In this document: in pieces, positions 8,775 through 17,782 of the stretch
How positions within the stretch are numbered: position 1 is the first letter of the stretch
Layout of the letters: every line of letters begins with the position of its first letter
Source of the DNA: Anaerolineaceae bacterium UBA6107
GTDB lineage: Bacteria > Chloroflexota > Anaerolineae > Anaerolineales > Anaerolineaceae
Direction: 5' to 3'
DNA: 64,000 nucleotides
Assembly: GCA_002428455.1 (NCBI GenBank)
Contig: DIWL01000080.1
Location: 33,376 to 97,375, forward strand
The notes under the pieces: model-generated
Told to the model about the DNA's origin: nothing
What the model saw: only the letters and a program-made list of their open reading frames with translations
Databases searched by the model: none
Made by a program: the position numbers and the translations under genes

Positions 8775-10165
8775 GCGCACCCGTGTTGTGGATCATTTTC
8801 CCGATCGTTGCTTCGGCCATTTTACTTTTCCTGGTTCGATATCCGCGGGTATTGAAAATCTCTGGCATTGTGATCAGCACAATCCTTGCGCTCACTGCCA
8901 TTCTGCAACCAATCGGCAATGTGTTACGGATTGGGAGCCTTTCAGTCGATATCACATCGATCATGTATATTTTTGGGCGCTCTCTCCTGCTGGAAAACAC
9001 TGATCGCTTTGCATTGAGCCTGATCTATTCCACCTTGCTCATTTACCTGCTGGCACTGGATGTCAGATCGGTACCGGCGAAATTTGTCCCGCTTTCGCTA
9101 GCAATTACTGGCCTTCTCATTGCCGCGCTGGCGGTTCAGCCGTTCCTCTATTCTGCTGTGCTTGTTGAATTGGCAGTGCTGCTGATGATCCTGATGGTCA
9201 AAGAAAAATATCACCAGCCGGAATCTGGAATCATCCGCTTCCTCGTTTATCAGTCACTGGCCATGCCTAGTATTTTGTTCGCCGGCTGGATACTGGGAGG
9301 AAACCAGGCCAGTGTTTCGGATGAAGCGCGATTGCTTAGTGCGGTCGTATTCTTGCTGATCGGTTTTTCAATATGGCTGGCGGTGTTTCCTTTCCACTCC
9401 TGGTTACCGCAGTTTTCCCAGGCAATCCATCCCTACTTATTCAGTTTTCTTTTTAGCCTGTTTCCTGTAATCTCATTGTTGATCATCATGAATTACATTT
9501 CGAGCTTGCTCTGGTTAAGGTCAGCTGCCTACCTCACTCCTGCGTTGACAGTGGTTGGGGTGATCATGGTGGTTACGACTGGCATCCTGGGTAGTGTGGA
9601 CAAAGATCTCAAACGCCTGTTAGCCTATACAGTGCTTTTGGAGACAGGTTTTTCCCTGCTTATGCTAAGTATTCGGTCAGAGCAGGGAGTACAGCTACTT
9701 TACCAGTCATTCATTCCGCGCATCCTTAGCCTGGCTTTGCTGGGTTTTTCGCTGGCTGTGGGCTCCAACCACGGGATTATCCTCACCAATGCCGGAATGA
9801 AGGGAATGGGGAAGAAACTACCTTTTGCGACGACCGGTATTTTGATTTCTTTGATTTCGATCACTGGATTTCCACTTTTCGCAGTTTTTCCAATCCGTTT
9901 TGAGTTGTTAACCCAGCTAGGTCAGACCTCCAGTTCCTCGTTAATCTGGATAGCATTAGGATTAGCGGGCTTTCTGGTTGGCGTCGTAAAATTATTCATG
10001 ATGTTGACCGCACCTGACAGGGAAAAACCGGAAATTAACGAGAAAATATCAGAGATTGTGATCATCGGACTTGGTGTTTTATTTCTGATCCTTTTCGGTC
10101 TGTATCCACAACTGACAGGGTTAATGATTAAACCATTTTATGCAGACATCCCTGTGTTATGGTAA
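8771..10165 (+). CDS. NuoN/HyfF-like proton-translocating membrane subunit
   Basis: A 464-aa antiporter-like subunit with about 13-14 membrane helices. The Proton_antipo_M signature is clear: WLAVFPFHSWLPQ followed by the HPYLFSFLFS helix, then GSVDKDLKRLLAYTVLLETGF, which corresponds to the conserved D-x-K-R-(L/I)-(L/I)-A-Y-S segment of NuoN. A glutamate in VELAVLLMI near residue 137 could be the helix-5 glutamate. It closes the three-gene membrane set; no quinone, NADH, Fe-S or NiFe subunit follows, and the next gene encodes a coiled-coil protein. Confidence 0.72.
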   Translation: MSAPVLWIIFPIVASAILLFLVRYPRVLKISGIVISTILALTAILQPIGNVLRIGSLSVDITSIMYIFGRSLLLENTDRFALSLIYSTLLIYLLALDVRSVPAKFVPLSLAITGLLIAALAVQPFLYSAVLVELAVLLMILMVKEKYHQPESGIIRFLVYQSLAMPSILFAGWILGGNQASVSDEARLLSAVVFLLIGFSIWLAVFPFHSWLPQFSQAIHPYLFSFLFSLFPVISLLIIMNYISSLLWLRSAAYLTPALTVVGVIMVVTTGILGSVDKDLKRLLAYTVLLETGFSLLMLSIRSEQGVQLLYQSFIPRILSLALLGFSLAVGSNHGIILTNAGMKGMGKKLPFATTGILISLISITGFPLFAVFPIRFELLTQLGQTSSSSLIWIALGLAGFLVGVVKLFMMLTAPDREKPEINEKISEIVIIGLGVLFLILFGLYPQLTGLMIKPFYADIPVLW

Positions 10166-10198
10166 AGTTGCGATCACTGAGAAAGAAAGGGCTCTAAT

Positions 10199-11377
10199 AT
10201 GGAAAATGATGAGATCCAAAAAAGGTTTGAGTATCTGGATGCAGAGCGCCGGAAAGATAGACAGGCGATTGCTGATCTGCTTGAACAGGTATCCTCACTG
10301 CAAGAGATCATTACACAACAAAAACGTGAGATCAAGCACCTGACCGCAGAGGTAAAACGATCCACGATCAACCTGGTTCGTTATGAGGAATACGAAGAAG
10401 CGTTATCGAAATTGCGTGTTGATCTTTCTAAACCCGTTGTTGATGTGGAAAAGAAGATTAATTCTGTGGAAAGCACGCTTACAAGCCAGAGAAAAGAAGA
10501 TCTTGAGGTTTACAAAACCAGGCTGCTTGAAATACAGAATGAGGTTAAATCGATCAACGAGCTGAAAAAGGATGTTCAATCCAAGATCGAAGATGATTAC
10601 CACCTGAACCAGCGGATCGACGAGCTGGCAAAGCTGTTTCCCGACCTGCGGACAAAAGATGAGGAATTGCTACGGAGCATCAAGCTGGTTGAGGATAATT
10701 ACCGCACTGAATCCAAACGGGTTTCTGACCTGACCATTGACCTGACTGCCATGCGCAAGAAGATCGAGGAAGAGAGAACCACCATTGATTCCCAGCGCGA
10801 ATTTATCCGGAAGTTGGAAGGACAGATCAATGATCTGATCAGTCGCGAGCAGTTGCGGCACCAGGAACAGATCGCATTCATCGAGGTTCAATCCAGGCAG
10901 ACAATAGATCGTGAAAGTTTCGTCAAAGATTGGCAGGAAAAGCTTGTGCAGCTCCAGGAATTAAGCAACCATGTGCAAGGGCAACTTGTCGATCTGCAGA
11001 ATGTAAATCGTACGGTAAAAAAATCCCAATCTGAATTTGATGAGATTAATCAACGTCTTGACCGTCGTCTAAATGAGATCAGTGAAATGAACCGGCTGGT
11101 GGAGGAACGATTCAGGCAGGAGTGGATTGCGTTTAAGGCGGATGATCAAAAACGTTGGACCAATTACTCACTCAGCCAGGAGGAATCCATCCGTGAAGGT
11201 GATCGTGAGGTTGTGAAGCTGATCGAGCGGCTCACCAGCCTTGAGGACATCAGCCAAAAATTGATCGATGACATCCATGTGATCAACGAAGAAACGGAGA
11301 AACGCATTAAGAGCCTGCTTGGCGTGGCGAATGAGATACTCGGCTCTTATGAGCGATCGATCGGTAAAAGAGGTTAA
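10199..11377 (+). CDS. long coiled-coil protein of unknown function
   Basis: A 392-aa hydrophilic protein rich in Glu, Lys, Arg, Gln and Leu with heptad spacing through nearly all its length. It has no signal peptide, membrane helix or recognisable enzyme motif. The start is ATG after AAAGGG. It lies between the membrane operon and selB, 8 bases before selB, so it is probably co-transcribed with selB. Long coiled coils of this kind serve as scaffolds or in chromosome or division functions, but nothing here allows a choice. Confidence 0.65.
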   Translation: MENDEIQKRFEYLDAERRKDRQAIADLLEQVSSLQEIITQQKREIKHLTAEVKRSTINLVRYEEYEEALSKLRVDLSKPVVDVEKKINSVESTLTSQRKEDLEVYKTRLLEIQNEVKSINELKKDVQSKIEDDYHLNQRIDELAKLFPDLRTKDEELLRSIKLVEDNYRTESKRVSDLTIDLTAMRKKIEEERTTIDSQREFIRKLEGQINDLISREQLRHQEQIAFIEVQSRQTIDRESFVKDWQEKLVQLQELSNHVQGQLVDLQNVNRTVKKSQSEFDEINQRLDRRLNEISEMNRLVEERFRQEWIAFKADDQKRWTNYSLSQEESIREGDREVVKLIERLTSLEDISQKLIDDIHVINEETEKRIKSLLGVANEILGSYERSIGKRG

Positions 11378-11385
11378 GCGCGCTT

Positions 11386-13269
11386 ATGCGGGTTATCGGT
11401 ACTGCCGGACATGTGGACCATGGCAAATCGACCCTGGTGCGTGCCCTGACCGGGATCGATCCTGACCGCCTGAAAGAAGAGAAAAAACGCCAGATGACGA
11501 TCGACCTGGGATTCACCTGGTACGAATCTCCGGTCGCGGGTACTGTGGGCATTGTGGACGTACCTGGACATCGTGATTTCATCGAAAACATGCTGGCCGG
11601 GGTCGGCGGGATAGATGCGGTTTTACTGGTGATCGCGGCAGATGAAGGCATCATGCCGCAAACCCGTGAGCACCTGGCGATCATTAACTTATTGGATATT
11701 AAAACCGGCCTGGTGGTACTCAGCAAAACCGACATGATCGAAGATCCGGAATGGTTTGACTTGATTGAGCTGGACATTCGCGAATACCTGGTGGGAAGCG
11801 TGTTGGAAAATGCCAGAATATTGCGTGTTTCAGCTGCAAAGGGAGAAGGATTGCCAGCGCTAAAACAGGCGATCGACGAAATTCTGGGCTCACTTGGACC
11901 GCGGGTGAATACCGGCAAGCCAAGGTTACCGGTCGATCGGGTGTTCTCCATCACCGGTTTTGGAACGGTGGTAACGGGCACCTTGGCAGGGGGAGCCTTT
12001 CGAGTCGACGACCAGATCGAAATTCTCCCCTCGCTGGAACGCGGACGAATCAGAGGCTTGCAAAGTCACAAGAAGCAGGAGACCGAAGTTTTTCCAGGCA
12101 GCCGCACGGCGATGAATCTCGGTGGTGTGGATATAACTTCAGTTAAACGCGGTGATACGATCGCTCATCCCGGCGATTTTGTTCCCACCAAGCGCATCGA
12201 TGCCCGGTTGCAATTGGTTGTGGACGCTTCAGTGGGAATCAAACACGATGATGAGGTCAAATTATTCATTGCCAGCACGGAGACAACCGCCCGCATTCGT
12301 TTGCTTAAAAAGCAAAGCCTGAAAGCCGGAGATTGGGGATGGGTGCAGTTGGAATTGGAACATCCCATCGTGGCAGAAAAGGATGATCGTTTTATCATCA
12401 GGCGCATGTCTCCAGCGCAGACGATCGGCGGTGGTAGCGTGGTGGATCCCCATCCAAACCGGCGGCACAAGCTGAATGATGATCAGGTCATCTCACGGTT
12501 CGAATCACTTACCTCGCTGTCAAAACTGGATAAATTACTGGTATTAATCGGTGATCATCCATTCATCACCTTAACCGAGATTCTACAGCAGGCAGAAGAA
12601 ACTGATCAAACAATCGAGATGCTGAAGTCGCTTGTCAATGCCGAAAAAGTGAAGCAGATCAAAGTAGATGATGCAGATGGAGAGAGATACCTGGACGGTT
12701 TTTACTGGCAGCACGTAACGAAAAAACTGCAGGACATATTACGCAATTTTCATGCAGAAAATCCACTGAAAAATGGCATCAGCTCGGATGAATTGATCCG
12801 GCGGTTGAGAATCCCCACGCATGAATTTGCTCCATTTTTTCAGGCCTGGAAGACGGACGGGTTGCTGATTGAGAAGGATGGATTTGTCGCCTTATCGGGT
12901 TTTGAGATCAGGTATTCTGTCAATCAAAACAAACGATTAACAGAGTTCTGGAACGTCATTGGTCAGGATCTTTTCAATCCACCCAACGTCAAGGATGCGC
13001 GCGCGGCATTGACAGATGAAGTGTATCAATCCCTTTTAGACCAGGGTCGATTGATCCAGCTCTCAGCGGATGTCTTCGTTCGGGTTGACGAATATAAAAA
13101 AATGCTGGAATTCGTGCGTATGGAATGCGGCAAAGGTGAATTGTTGACACTGGCGCAGTTTCGCGATCACTTTTCCACAAGCCGCAAGATCTCACAAGCA
13201 TTTCTTGAACACCTTGATCGAAAAGGGATCACCGTGCGGGATGGTGAGGGGCGAAAGCTAAAAAAATAG
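11386..13269 (+). CDS. selB: selenocysteine-specific translation elongation factor SelB
   Basis: A 627-aa EF-Tu-like GTPase that brings Sec-tRNA(Sec) to UGA codons that have a SECIS hairpin. G1 is AGHVDHGKST (residues 7-16), G3 is VDVPGHRDF and G4 is LSKTDM. Two beta-barrel domains follow, and then a long C-terminal part of winged helices (about 370-627) that in SelB contacts the SECIS RNA. Length and layout match bacterial SelB and not EF-Tu. It implies that the genome encodes the selenocysteine pathway (selA, selC and selD are not in this window). A candidate selenoprotein gene lies about 16 kb downstream at 29618. Confidence 0.93.
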   Translation: MRVIGTAGHVDHGKSTLVRALTGIDPDRLKEEKKRQMTIDLGFTWYESPVAGTVGIVDVPGHRDFIENMLAGVGGIDAVLLVIAADEGIMPQTREHLAIINLLDIKTGLVVLSKTDMIEDPEWFDLIELDIREYLVGSVLENARILRVSAAKGEGLPALKQAIDEILGSLGPRVNTGKPRLPVDRVFSITGFGTVVTGTLAGGAFRVDDQIEILPSLERGRIRGLQSHKKQETEVFPGSRTAMNLGGVDITSVKRGDTIAHPGDFVPTKRIDARLQLVVDASVGIKHDDEVKLFIASTETTARIRLLKKQSLKAGDWGWVQLELEHPIVAEKDDRFIIRRMSPAQTIGGGSVVDPHPNRRHKLNDDQVISRFESLTSLSKLDKLLVLIGDHPFITLTEILQQAEETDQTIEMLKSLVNAEKVKQIKVDDADGERYLDGFYWQHVTKKLQDILRNFHAENPLKNGISSDELIRRLRIPTHEFAPFFQAWKTDGLLIEKDGFVALSGFEIRYSVNQNKRLTEFWNVIGQDLFNPPNVKDARAALTDEVYQSLLDQGRLIQLSADVFVRVDEYKKMLEFVRMECGKGELLTLAQFRDHFSTSRKISQAFLEHLDRKGITVRDGEGRKLKK

Positions 13270-13293
13270 TACAAACGTCATCATTAATGTTTA

Positions 13294-13322
13294 TTGACAG
13301 CCGGCAGTTCAGCCTTTATAAT
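13294..13322 (+). promoter_or_regulatory. sigma-70 promoter of the rplU-rpmA operon
   Basis: Consensus TTGACA (13294-13299), a 17-base spacer and consensus TATAAT (13317-13322). Transcription would begin near 13330, leaving a leader of about 110 bases before rplU. Confidence 0.85.
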
Positions 13323-13329
13323 TGCGTCT

Positions 13330-13440
13330 GCCTTTCAACCAGGCGGTTGTACCGCCAGGTTGTGAGAATTCCAACTTCCCCGCGGACTGGCGCAAATAGG
13401 CGCGAGGTAACGGTGAAGTGAAGATTGGAGAATCTTAAAA
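13330..13440 (+). ncRNA. structured 5' leader of rplU (possible L21 autoregulatory element)
   Basis: The leader can form a strong hairpin CAACCAGGCGG / CCGCCAGGTTG with one A.A mismatch and loop TTGTA, then a smaller GCGC...GCGC hairpin before the ribosome binding site. Ribosomal protein L21 leaders that bind their own product are known in other bacteria. I cannot confirm that this one belongs to that family. Confidence 0.45.
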
Positions 13441-13758
13441 ATGAAGTATGCGATAGTTGAAAGTGGCGGCAAGCAATACAAAGCCGTCGAAGGGGCTACG
13501 ATCGATGTAGACCTGTTGGATGTGGAAGTTGGCCAGTTGGTCAAATTCGAAGAGGTTCTGCTGGTAGTTGAAGACGAAAATATCCAGGTCGGAACTCCAT
13601 CGGTAAAGGGTGCTCAGGTTTCCTCCACTGTGGTTGACCACATCAAGGGTAAGAAGGTGGATACGTTCAAGTACTCTCCCAAGAAGAGGATCCGCGTGAA
13701 ATCCGGTCACCGCCAGCGCTACACTCGTCTGAAAATTGAAACGATAGAAGTGGAGTAG
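13441..13758 (+). CDS. rplU: 50S ribosomal protein L21
   Basis: A 105-aa protein of standard L21 length. It begins [14 protein letters not shown] and has the family's conserved [15 protein letters not shown] near the C-terminus. It binds 23S rRNA in the large subunit. It is preceded by a consensus promoter and a structured leader and followed 5 bases later by rpmA, the conserved rplU-rpmA gene order. Confidence 0.97.
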   Translation: MKYAIVESGGKQYKAVEGATIDVDLLDVEVGQLVKFEEVLLVVEDENIQVGTPSVKGAQVSSTVVDHIKGKKVDTFKYSPKKRIRVKSGHRQRYTRLKIETIEVE

Positions 13759-13763
13759 GAAAG

Positions 13764-14027
13764 ATGGCACATAAAAAAGGTGGTGGTTCCAGTCGAAACG
13801 GCCGCGACAGCAATGCGCAGCGGCTTGGTGTAAAGAAGTTTGCCGGTCAGGATGTCCTCTCAGGTAATATTCTCGTCCGCCAGCGCGGCACCAAGATCAA
13901 ACCGGGCCTCAATGTCAAAGTCGGAACTGATGACACACTTTTCGCAGTCGCAGAAGGTGTCGTGGAATTTGAGACGCTGCCCAATGGGCAAAAACGGGTT
14001 CATGTGAAACCGGCTGTCTCCGAGTAA
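13764..14027 (+). CDS. rpmA: 50S ribosomal protein L27
   Basis: An 87-aa L27. The N-terminus [16 protein letters not shown] is the mature form that reaches the peptidyl-transferase centre; the Firmicutes-type cleavable extension is absent. [17 protein letters not shown] is the conserved core. It follows rplU in the same operon, with an AGGAAAG site. Confidence 0.97.
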   Translation: MAHKKGGGSSRNGRDSNAQRLGVKKFAGQDVLSGNILVRQRGTKIKPGLNVKVGTDDTLFAVAEGVVEFETLPNGQKRVHVKPAVSE

Positions 14028-14093
14028 AAATATTTTTTACAAATCCGTCGCAATACGACAATTGTAAAAAGCCAATCAGGAAGGTCAGCGAGA

Positions 14094-14570
14094 ATGAAAA
14101 AAGGAATTCATCCAACATACTATCCGGAAGCCAAGGTAACCTGTTCGTGCGGTAACACCTGGACCACCGGTTCAACCAAAAAAGAGATCCACACGGAAGT
14201 TTGCTCCAAATGCCACCCGTTCTTCACCGGGCAGCAGCAGCGCCTCATTGACATCGAAGGCCAGGTGGACCGCTTCTACAAGAAGCTGCAAGCCCGCCAG
14301 GACTATGTCGAAGGCAAGAAAGCTAAAATCGACGCAAAAACTTCACCGGATCGTTCGGTAAAAGAGATCGGTCTGACAGCCCGTGCTGCAGAAGCACTAG
14401 AAAAAGCCGGACTTGACAACGTTGGCAAGGTCCTGGAAAAACTCACGGAAGGTGAGGCTGCACTGCTTGCTGTCGAAGGTTTCGGACGGAAATCCCTAAT
14501 CGACATGAAAAAAAACCTGCGCCAGATGGGGTACACACTGCCCTCAGCCGCTGAAGAGATCGTCGTTTAG
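14094..14570 (+). CDS. rpmE: 50S ribosomal protein L31 with C-terminal RNA-polymerase alpha-CTD-like domain
   Basis: Residues 1-70 are a zinc-type L31: C17, C19, C37 and C40 are the expected ligands and HPFFTG is the family signature. The family normally ends there. This 158-aa protein continues through a short linker into residues ~86-150, which match the alpha-CTD helix-hairpin-helix fold: [19 protein letters not shown], then [20 protein letters not shown]97 aligns with E. coli alpha R265, and G131, K133 and S134 with G296, K298 and S299; the N268 position is a glutamate. The frame is continuous with no frameshift sign. The tail may bind DNA or RNA, or be a structural remnant. Confidence 0.88.
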   Translation: MKKGIHPTYYPEAKVTCSCGNTWTTGSTKKEIHTEVCSKCHPFFTGQQQRLIDIEGQVDRFYKKLQARQDYVEGKKAKIDAKTSPDRSVKEIGLTARAAEALEKAGLDNVGKVLEKLTEGEAALLAVEGFGRKSLIDMKKNLRQMGYTLPSAAEEIVV

Positions 14571-14586
14571 TCATCCTGACTCAATC

Positions 14587-14617
14587 AATACCTCTGGTAA
14601 TCACCAGGGGTATTTTT
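14587..14617 (+). terminator. terminator after rpmE
   Basis: Twelve-pair stem (AATACC-TC-TGGT with ACCA-GG-GGTATT, one G.T pair), loop AATC, then TTT. It ends the ribosomal protein operon. Confidence 0.8.
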
Positions 14618-14684
14618 ATTTATCCAAGATGGTGAGATTATTCTGATTTAAGGTAGAATCTAAGATATCCTCCGGAGGTTTTTT

Positions 14685-15257
14685 ATGACGATAAAGACCG
14701 GTCATGTGGAAGTAATCTGCGGGTCGATGTTTTGTGGCAAGACAGATGAGTTGATCAGACGCTTGCGCAGGGCGACCATCGCCAGGCAAAAAGTGCAGGT
14801 GTTCAAACCTGCGATCGACGGGCGTTACAATCTGGAAAAGGTCACTTCTCACGCAGGTTCCGAATTTGATGCCACACCTCTAAATTCTTCGAAAGAGATA
14901 CTGGAACAGCTGGCAGAAGAAACCACAGTGGTGGCAATTGACGAAGCCCAGTTTTTTGATGAAAACATCGTCAATGTGGTAGATGAATTGGCCTGTCACG
15001 GCATTCGGGTGATTGTTGCCGGGTTGGACCTCAATTTCAAAGGTGAGCCTTTCGGCTGTATGCCGGTGTTGATGGCGCGCGCTGAACAGGTGGACAAGTT
15101 ACAGGCCATTTGCATGGTATGTGGTGAACCTGCCTGCCGCACCCAGCGGCTGGTTAACGGAAGACCAGCCCGGTACGATGATCCAGTGATCATTGTGGGG
15201 GCGTCTGAGCTATATGAAGCCCGCTGCCGCCTGCATCACGAAGTCCCAAGAGATTAG
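14685..15257 (+). CDS. tdk: thymidine kinase
   Basis: A 190-aa type II thymidine kinase. The P-loop is G13-S-M-F-C-G-K-T20, DEAQFF is the Walker-B/lasso region, and the C-terminal zinc site has CMVCGEPAC and a final C..H pair. It phosphorylates thymidine in nucleotide salvage. A GGAGG ribosome site precedes the ATG, and a GGTAGAAT -10-like element lies at 14652-14659. hpt follows after 18 bases, so two salvage genes are paired. Confidence 0.95.
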   Translation: MTIKTGHVEVICGSMFCGKTDELIRRLRRATIARQKVQVFKPAIDGRYNLEKVTSHAGSEFDATPLNSSKEILEQLAEETTVVAIDEAQFFDENIVNVVDELACHGIRVIVAGLDLNFKGEPFGCMPVLMARAEQVDKLQAICMVCGEPACRTQRLVNGRPARYDDPVIIVGASELYEARCRLHHEVPRD

Positions 15258-15275
15258 GTAACAAACGGAGGATGA

Positions 15276-15842
15276 ATGCACGATTATAACGAATACCTGA
15301 GTGAAATTCTGATCTCCTCTGAGGCGCTGCAACAAAGGATCTCGGAACTGGGCGAGCAGATCAGCCGTGATTATAAGGACAAAGGCGACCTGGTGCTTGT
15401 CTGCATTTTGCGCGGTGGGGTTTTGTTCCTAACCGATCTCATGCGGCAGGTCTCCATTCCGCATGCCATCGAATTCATGGCAGTTTCATCCTATGGTGTG
15501 GGTGGACGAGAGGCTACCGGACAGGTGCGCATCACATTAGACCTGAACCTGGATATCTACAACAAGCACGTGATCCTGGTCGAAGATATTATCGACAGTG
15601 GTCACACCATCTCTGCGGTGATGGATTTCCTCGCTACACGACGTCCGGCAAGTATCAGCGTTTGTACGCTGTTGGACAAAGAGGATCGCCGGGAGGTTTC
15701 GGTACCGATCCGTTATCGAGGTTTCACGATTCCCAATAAATTTGTCTTTGGTTACGGATTGGATCTGGATGATTATTACCGTAACCTGCCCTTCATCGGG
15801 GTCGTTGACCTTGATAAGTATAATGAACTGAACAAAGGGTAA
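15276..15842 (+). CDS. hpt: hypoxanthine phosphoribosyltransferase
   Basis: A 188-aa type I phosphoribosyltransferase that makes IMP or GMP from hypoxanthine or guanine and PRPP. The PRPP loop is VILVEDIIDSGHT. CILRGGVLFLTDL is the early conserved loop, and FVFGYGLDLDDYYRNLPFIG is the C-terminal nucleobase hood typical of HPRT. It has a GGAGG site and lies directly after tdk. Confidence 0.94.
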   Translation: MHDYNEYLSEILISSEALQQRISELGEQISRDYKDKGDLVLVCILRGGVLFLTDLMRQVSIPHAIEFMAVSSYGVGGREATGQVRITLDLNLDIYNKHVILVEDIIDSGHTISAVMDFLATRRPASISVCTLLDKEDRREVSVPIRYRGFTIPNKFVFGYGLDLDDYYRNLPFIGVVDLDKYNELNKG

Positions 15843-15846
15843 ACTG

Positions 15847-17205
15847 GTGCACTTACCAGACATACTCACGCGATTAACAGAACCGGCTTCACCTGATCAA
15901 CCGCTCTACCTGGTGGGTGGAGCGGTTCGTGATTTTCTTCTCGGTCAACCCTGCAAGGATTATGACCTGGTTGGACCTGGAGATGTGCGCGGGATTGCCC
16001 GGCAATTCGCCAACCAGGTTGGCGGTGCCTTTTACATTCTGGATGAACAAAGAAATACCTGCCGTGTTCTGGTCTACCAATCAGAAGGCTCAAGAACGAT
16101 CATTGATTTTTCGGTTTTGCGCGGAAATTCAATTATCGACGACCTGGCAGAACGAGATTTCACAATCAATGCCATGGCGGTTGACTTGAGAAACCCTGAC
16201 ACGATCATCGATCCTTATAAAGGGGGGAGGGACTTACAGGAAAAGTGGTTGCGGCCTGTAAACCATACCAGCCTGCAGGATGATCCGCTGCGAACGATCC
16301 GGGGTATCCGTTACGCGGTTGCTCTGGGTTTGAAAGTGGAACCCCCGACCACAAAATTGATCGATAAGGCAGTTCCGGAGCTCTCCAGAATTTCAACGGA
16401 GCGCAAGAGGGACGAACTTTTCAAGATTCTCGATGGTGAAAAAGTTCATGTCGCGTTACAACTACTCCATCATTTTCAAGTTTTTGAGGGGTTACCGCTT
16501 CGTGTTCGTTTGGGTTTCATTGAAGCTCTGGACCAAAGTAGAGCATTGGGGGAGATGATCGGTGCCATTACCACGACCTCACCAACGCAGAAACAAGCGG
16601 CTTTTCACTCAACTTCGCTCATGCTGGTTTTCGGGCAATTCAAGCCAGCCATCCAGGATCATTTTTTTAGAGTGAATTCCTCCGGACGCAGTCGAAGAGC
16701 GCTGCTCCATTTGTGTGTCCTCCTTGATGGATCCAGCGGGTATTCCAAAAAGGAGATCCAGGATATCCTTGCGCTTTCGGTTGACGAAGCAGAGGTCATT
16801 GATGCCCATATCCGCTACCGTGAGTATTGTGATCAGGTAATAAGCGGGGACAGTCCGTCAGCGTTGGAAATTTATCGATTCTTCAAGGCAACCGGATCAA
16901 CGGGAATCGACCTGGTTTTTTCTAGCCTGGCTGGTTATCGCGCCAGGATCGGGGCTGAACAGCAACAGCAGGAGTGGTTGAATCGTTTGGGCAACGCTGG
17001 TCAACTTGTGAAATCCTGGTTCACGCAACCAGAAGTGATCAGTCCGCTTCCCTTGCTTAATGGTGACGAGATTATTGACCAGCTTGATCTTGCCCCGGGT
17101 CCGCGGATCGGTGATTTACTGGAAACCTTGATCAGTGCGCAGGTGGAGGGGAAGATCAAGTCAAAAAACGACGCACTTGAGTGGCTAAAGAACCAGGAAG
17201 GATAA
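15847..17205 (+). CDS. cca: CCA-adding / poly(A) polymerase family nucleotidyltransferase
   Basis: A 452-aa class II nucleotidyltransferase. The head domain has LVGGAVRDFLLG and KDYDLVG with the metal-binding Asp pair; RDFTINAMAVDL and the basic RTIRGIRYAVALG segment follow, and then a neck domain with STERKRDELFKIL. The start is GTG, 4 bases after the hpt stop. It should repair or build tRNA CCA ends; without the rest of the genome, a split A-adding or CC-adding role or a poly(A) polymerase role cannot be ruled out. The C-terminal ~200 residues are divergent. Confidence 0.85.
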   Translation: MHLPDILTRLTEPASPDQPLYLVGGAVRDFLLGQPCKDYDLVGPGDVRGIARQFANQVGGAFYILDEQRNTCRVLVYQSEGSRTIIDFSVLRGNSIIDDLAERDFTINAMAVDLRNPDTIIDPYKGGRDLQEKWLRPVNHTSLQDDPLRTIRGIRYAVALGLKVEPPTTKLIDKAVPELSRISTERKRDELFKILDGEKVHVALQLLHHFQVFEGLPLRVRLGFIEALDQSRALGEMIGAITTTSPTQKQAAFHSTSLMLVFGQFKPAIQDHFFRVNSSGRSRRALLHLCVLLDGSSGYSKKEIQDILALSVDEAEVIDAHIRYREYCDQVISGDSPSALEIYRFFKATGSTGIDLVFSSLAGYRARIGAEQQQQEWLNRLGNAGQLVKSWFTQPEVISPLPLLNGDEIIDQLDLAPGPRIGDLLETLISAQVEGKIKSKNDALEWLKNQEG

Positions 17206-17234
17206 AAAAAGAACCGGCATGCGGTTCTTTTTTT
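17204..17234. terminator. bidirectional terminator between cca and the response regulator gene
   Basis: Stem AAAAAAAGAACCG / CGGTTCTTTTTTT with a 5-base loop gives a run of U on either strand. It lies between convergent genes. Confidence 0.88.
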
Positions 17235-17640
17235 ATGCTGATTGCAGCGACACCAGCAAGCTGGGTTGTTCTTTTCGCCTCTGGTCAAACCGGCGCATGA
17301 GGTTATTGATGTGAGCGAGCAGTACTTCCCGGGAGGCTGGTTTGATCAGGTAGTCATCCGCGCCATCGTTTAATACTTTGGCAAGAGTCACAGGATCATC
17401 CAGAACGGATAGGATCATGATCGGCGCAGTGGTGATCTTCCTCAGTCCCCTGGTGGTTTGCAACCCATTGATGCCGGGCAACATGTAATCCAGCAGGATA
17501 ATATCCGGAACAAACTCCTTGGCCAGCGCAAGGCCGGATTCGCCATTGCAGGCGTGATGAATCACGGCTTTTGTCGGAGACAGAAGCATCTCTAAAATTT
17601 CTGTACCAGCGGGATCGTCATCAATAATCAGTATTCGCAT
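17233..17640 (-). CDS. single-domain response regulator
   Basis: A receiver domain with almost nothing after it (135 aa). The phosphoacceptor is D51 in LLDYMLPG, the acidic pocket is D7/D8/D9, S78 stands at the switch position and K100 is in YLIKPA. The frame extends 20 codons upstream, but MRILIIDDD at 17640 has AAAGG eight bases before it and gives a normal receiver start. With no output domain, it probably relays phosphate or acts by protein contact. No histidine kinase is adjacent; a soluble one is at 48337. Confidence 0.85.
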   Translation of the reverse strand: MRILIIDDDPAGTEILEMLLSPTKAVIHHACNGESGLALAKEFVPDIILLDYMLPGINGLQTTRGLRKITTAPIMILSVLDDPVTLAKVLNDGADDYLIKPASREVLLAHINNLMRRFDQRRKEQPSLLVSLQSA

Positions 17641-17782
17641 CTGTGAGACCTTTGCCATTTGCATAATTATCAAGCCGATTTTGAATTTTTTACCTTTCAA
17701 TGTATTTACAACAGAATTGGAGCGATGTTGATTGGATGGAAGTGAAAATGTGACAATTATGATCGTAAAAGCGAATACGGTG

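Noticed and set aside
12485..12500. GGTTCGAATC-like tRNA T-arm sequence
   Set aside because: It is inside the selB coding frame and no acceptor stem or other arms can be folded around it.
15847..17205. Separate HD-domain protein within the CCA-type gene
   Set aside because: No HD motif is visible in the C-terminal part, and the frame is continuous.
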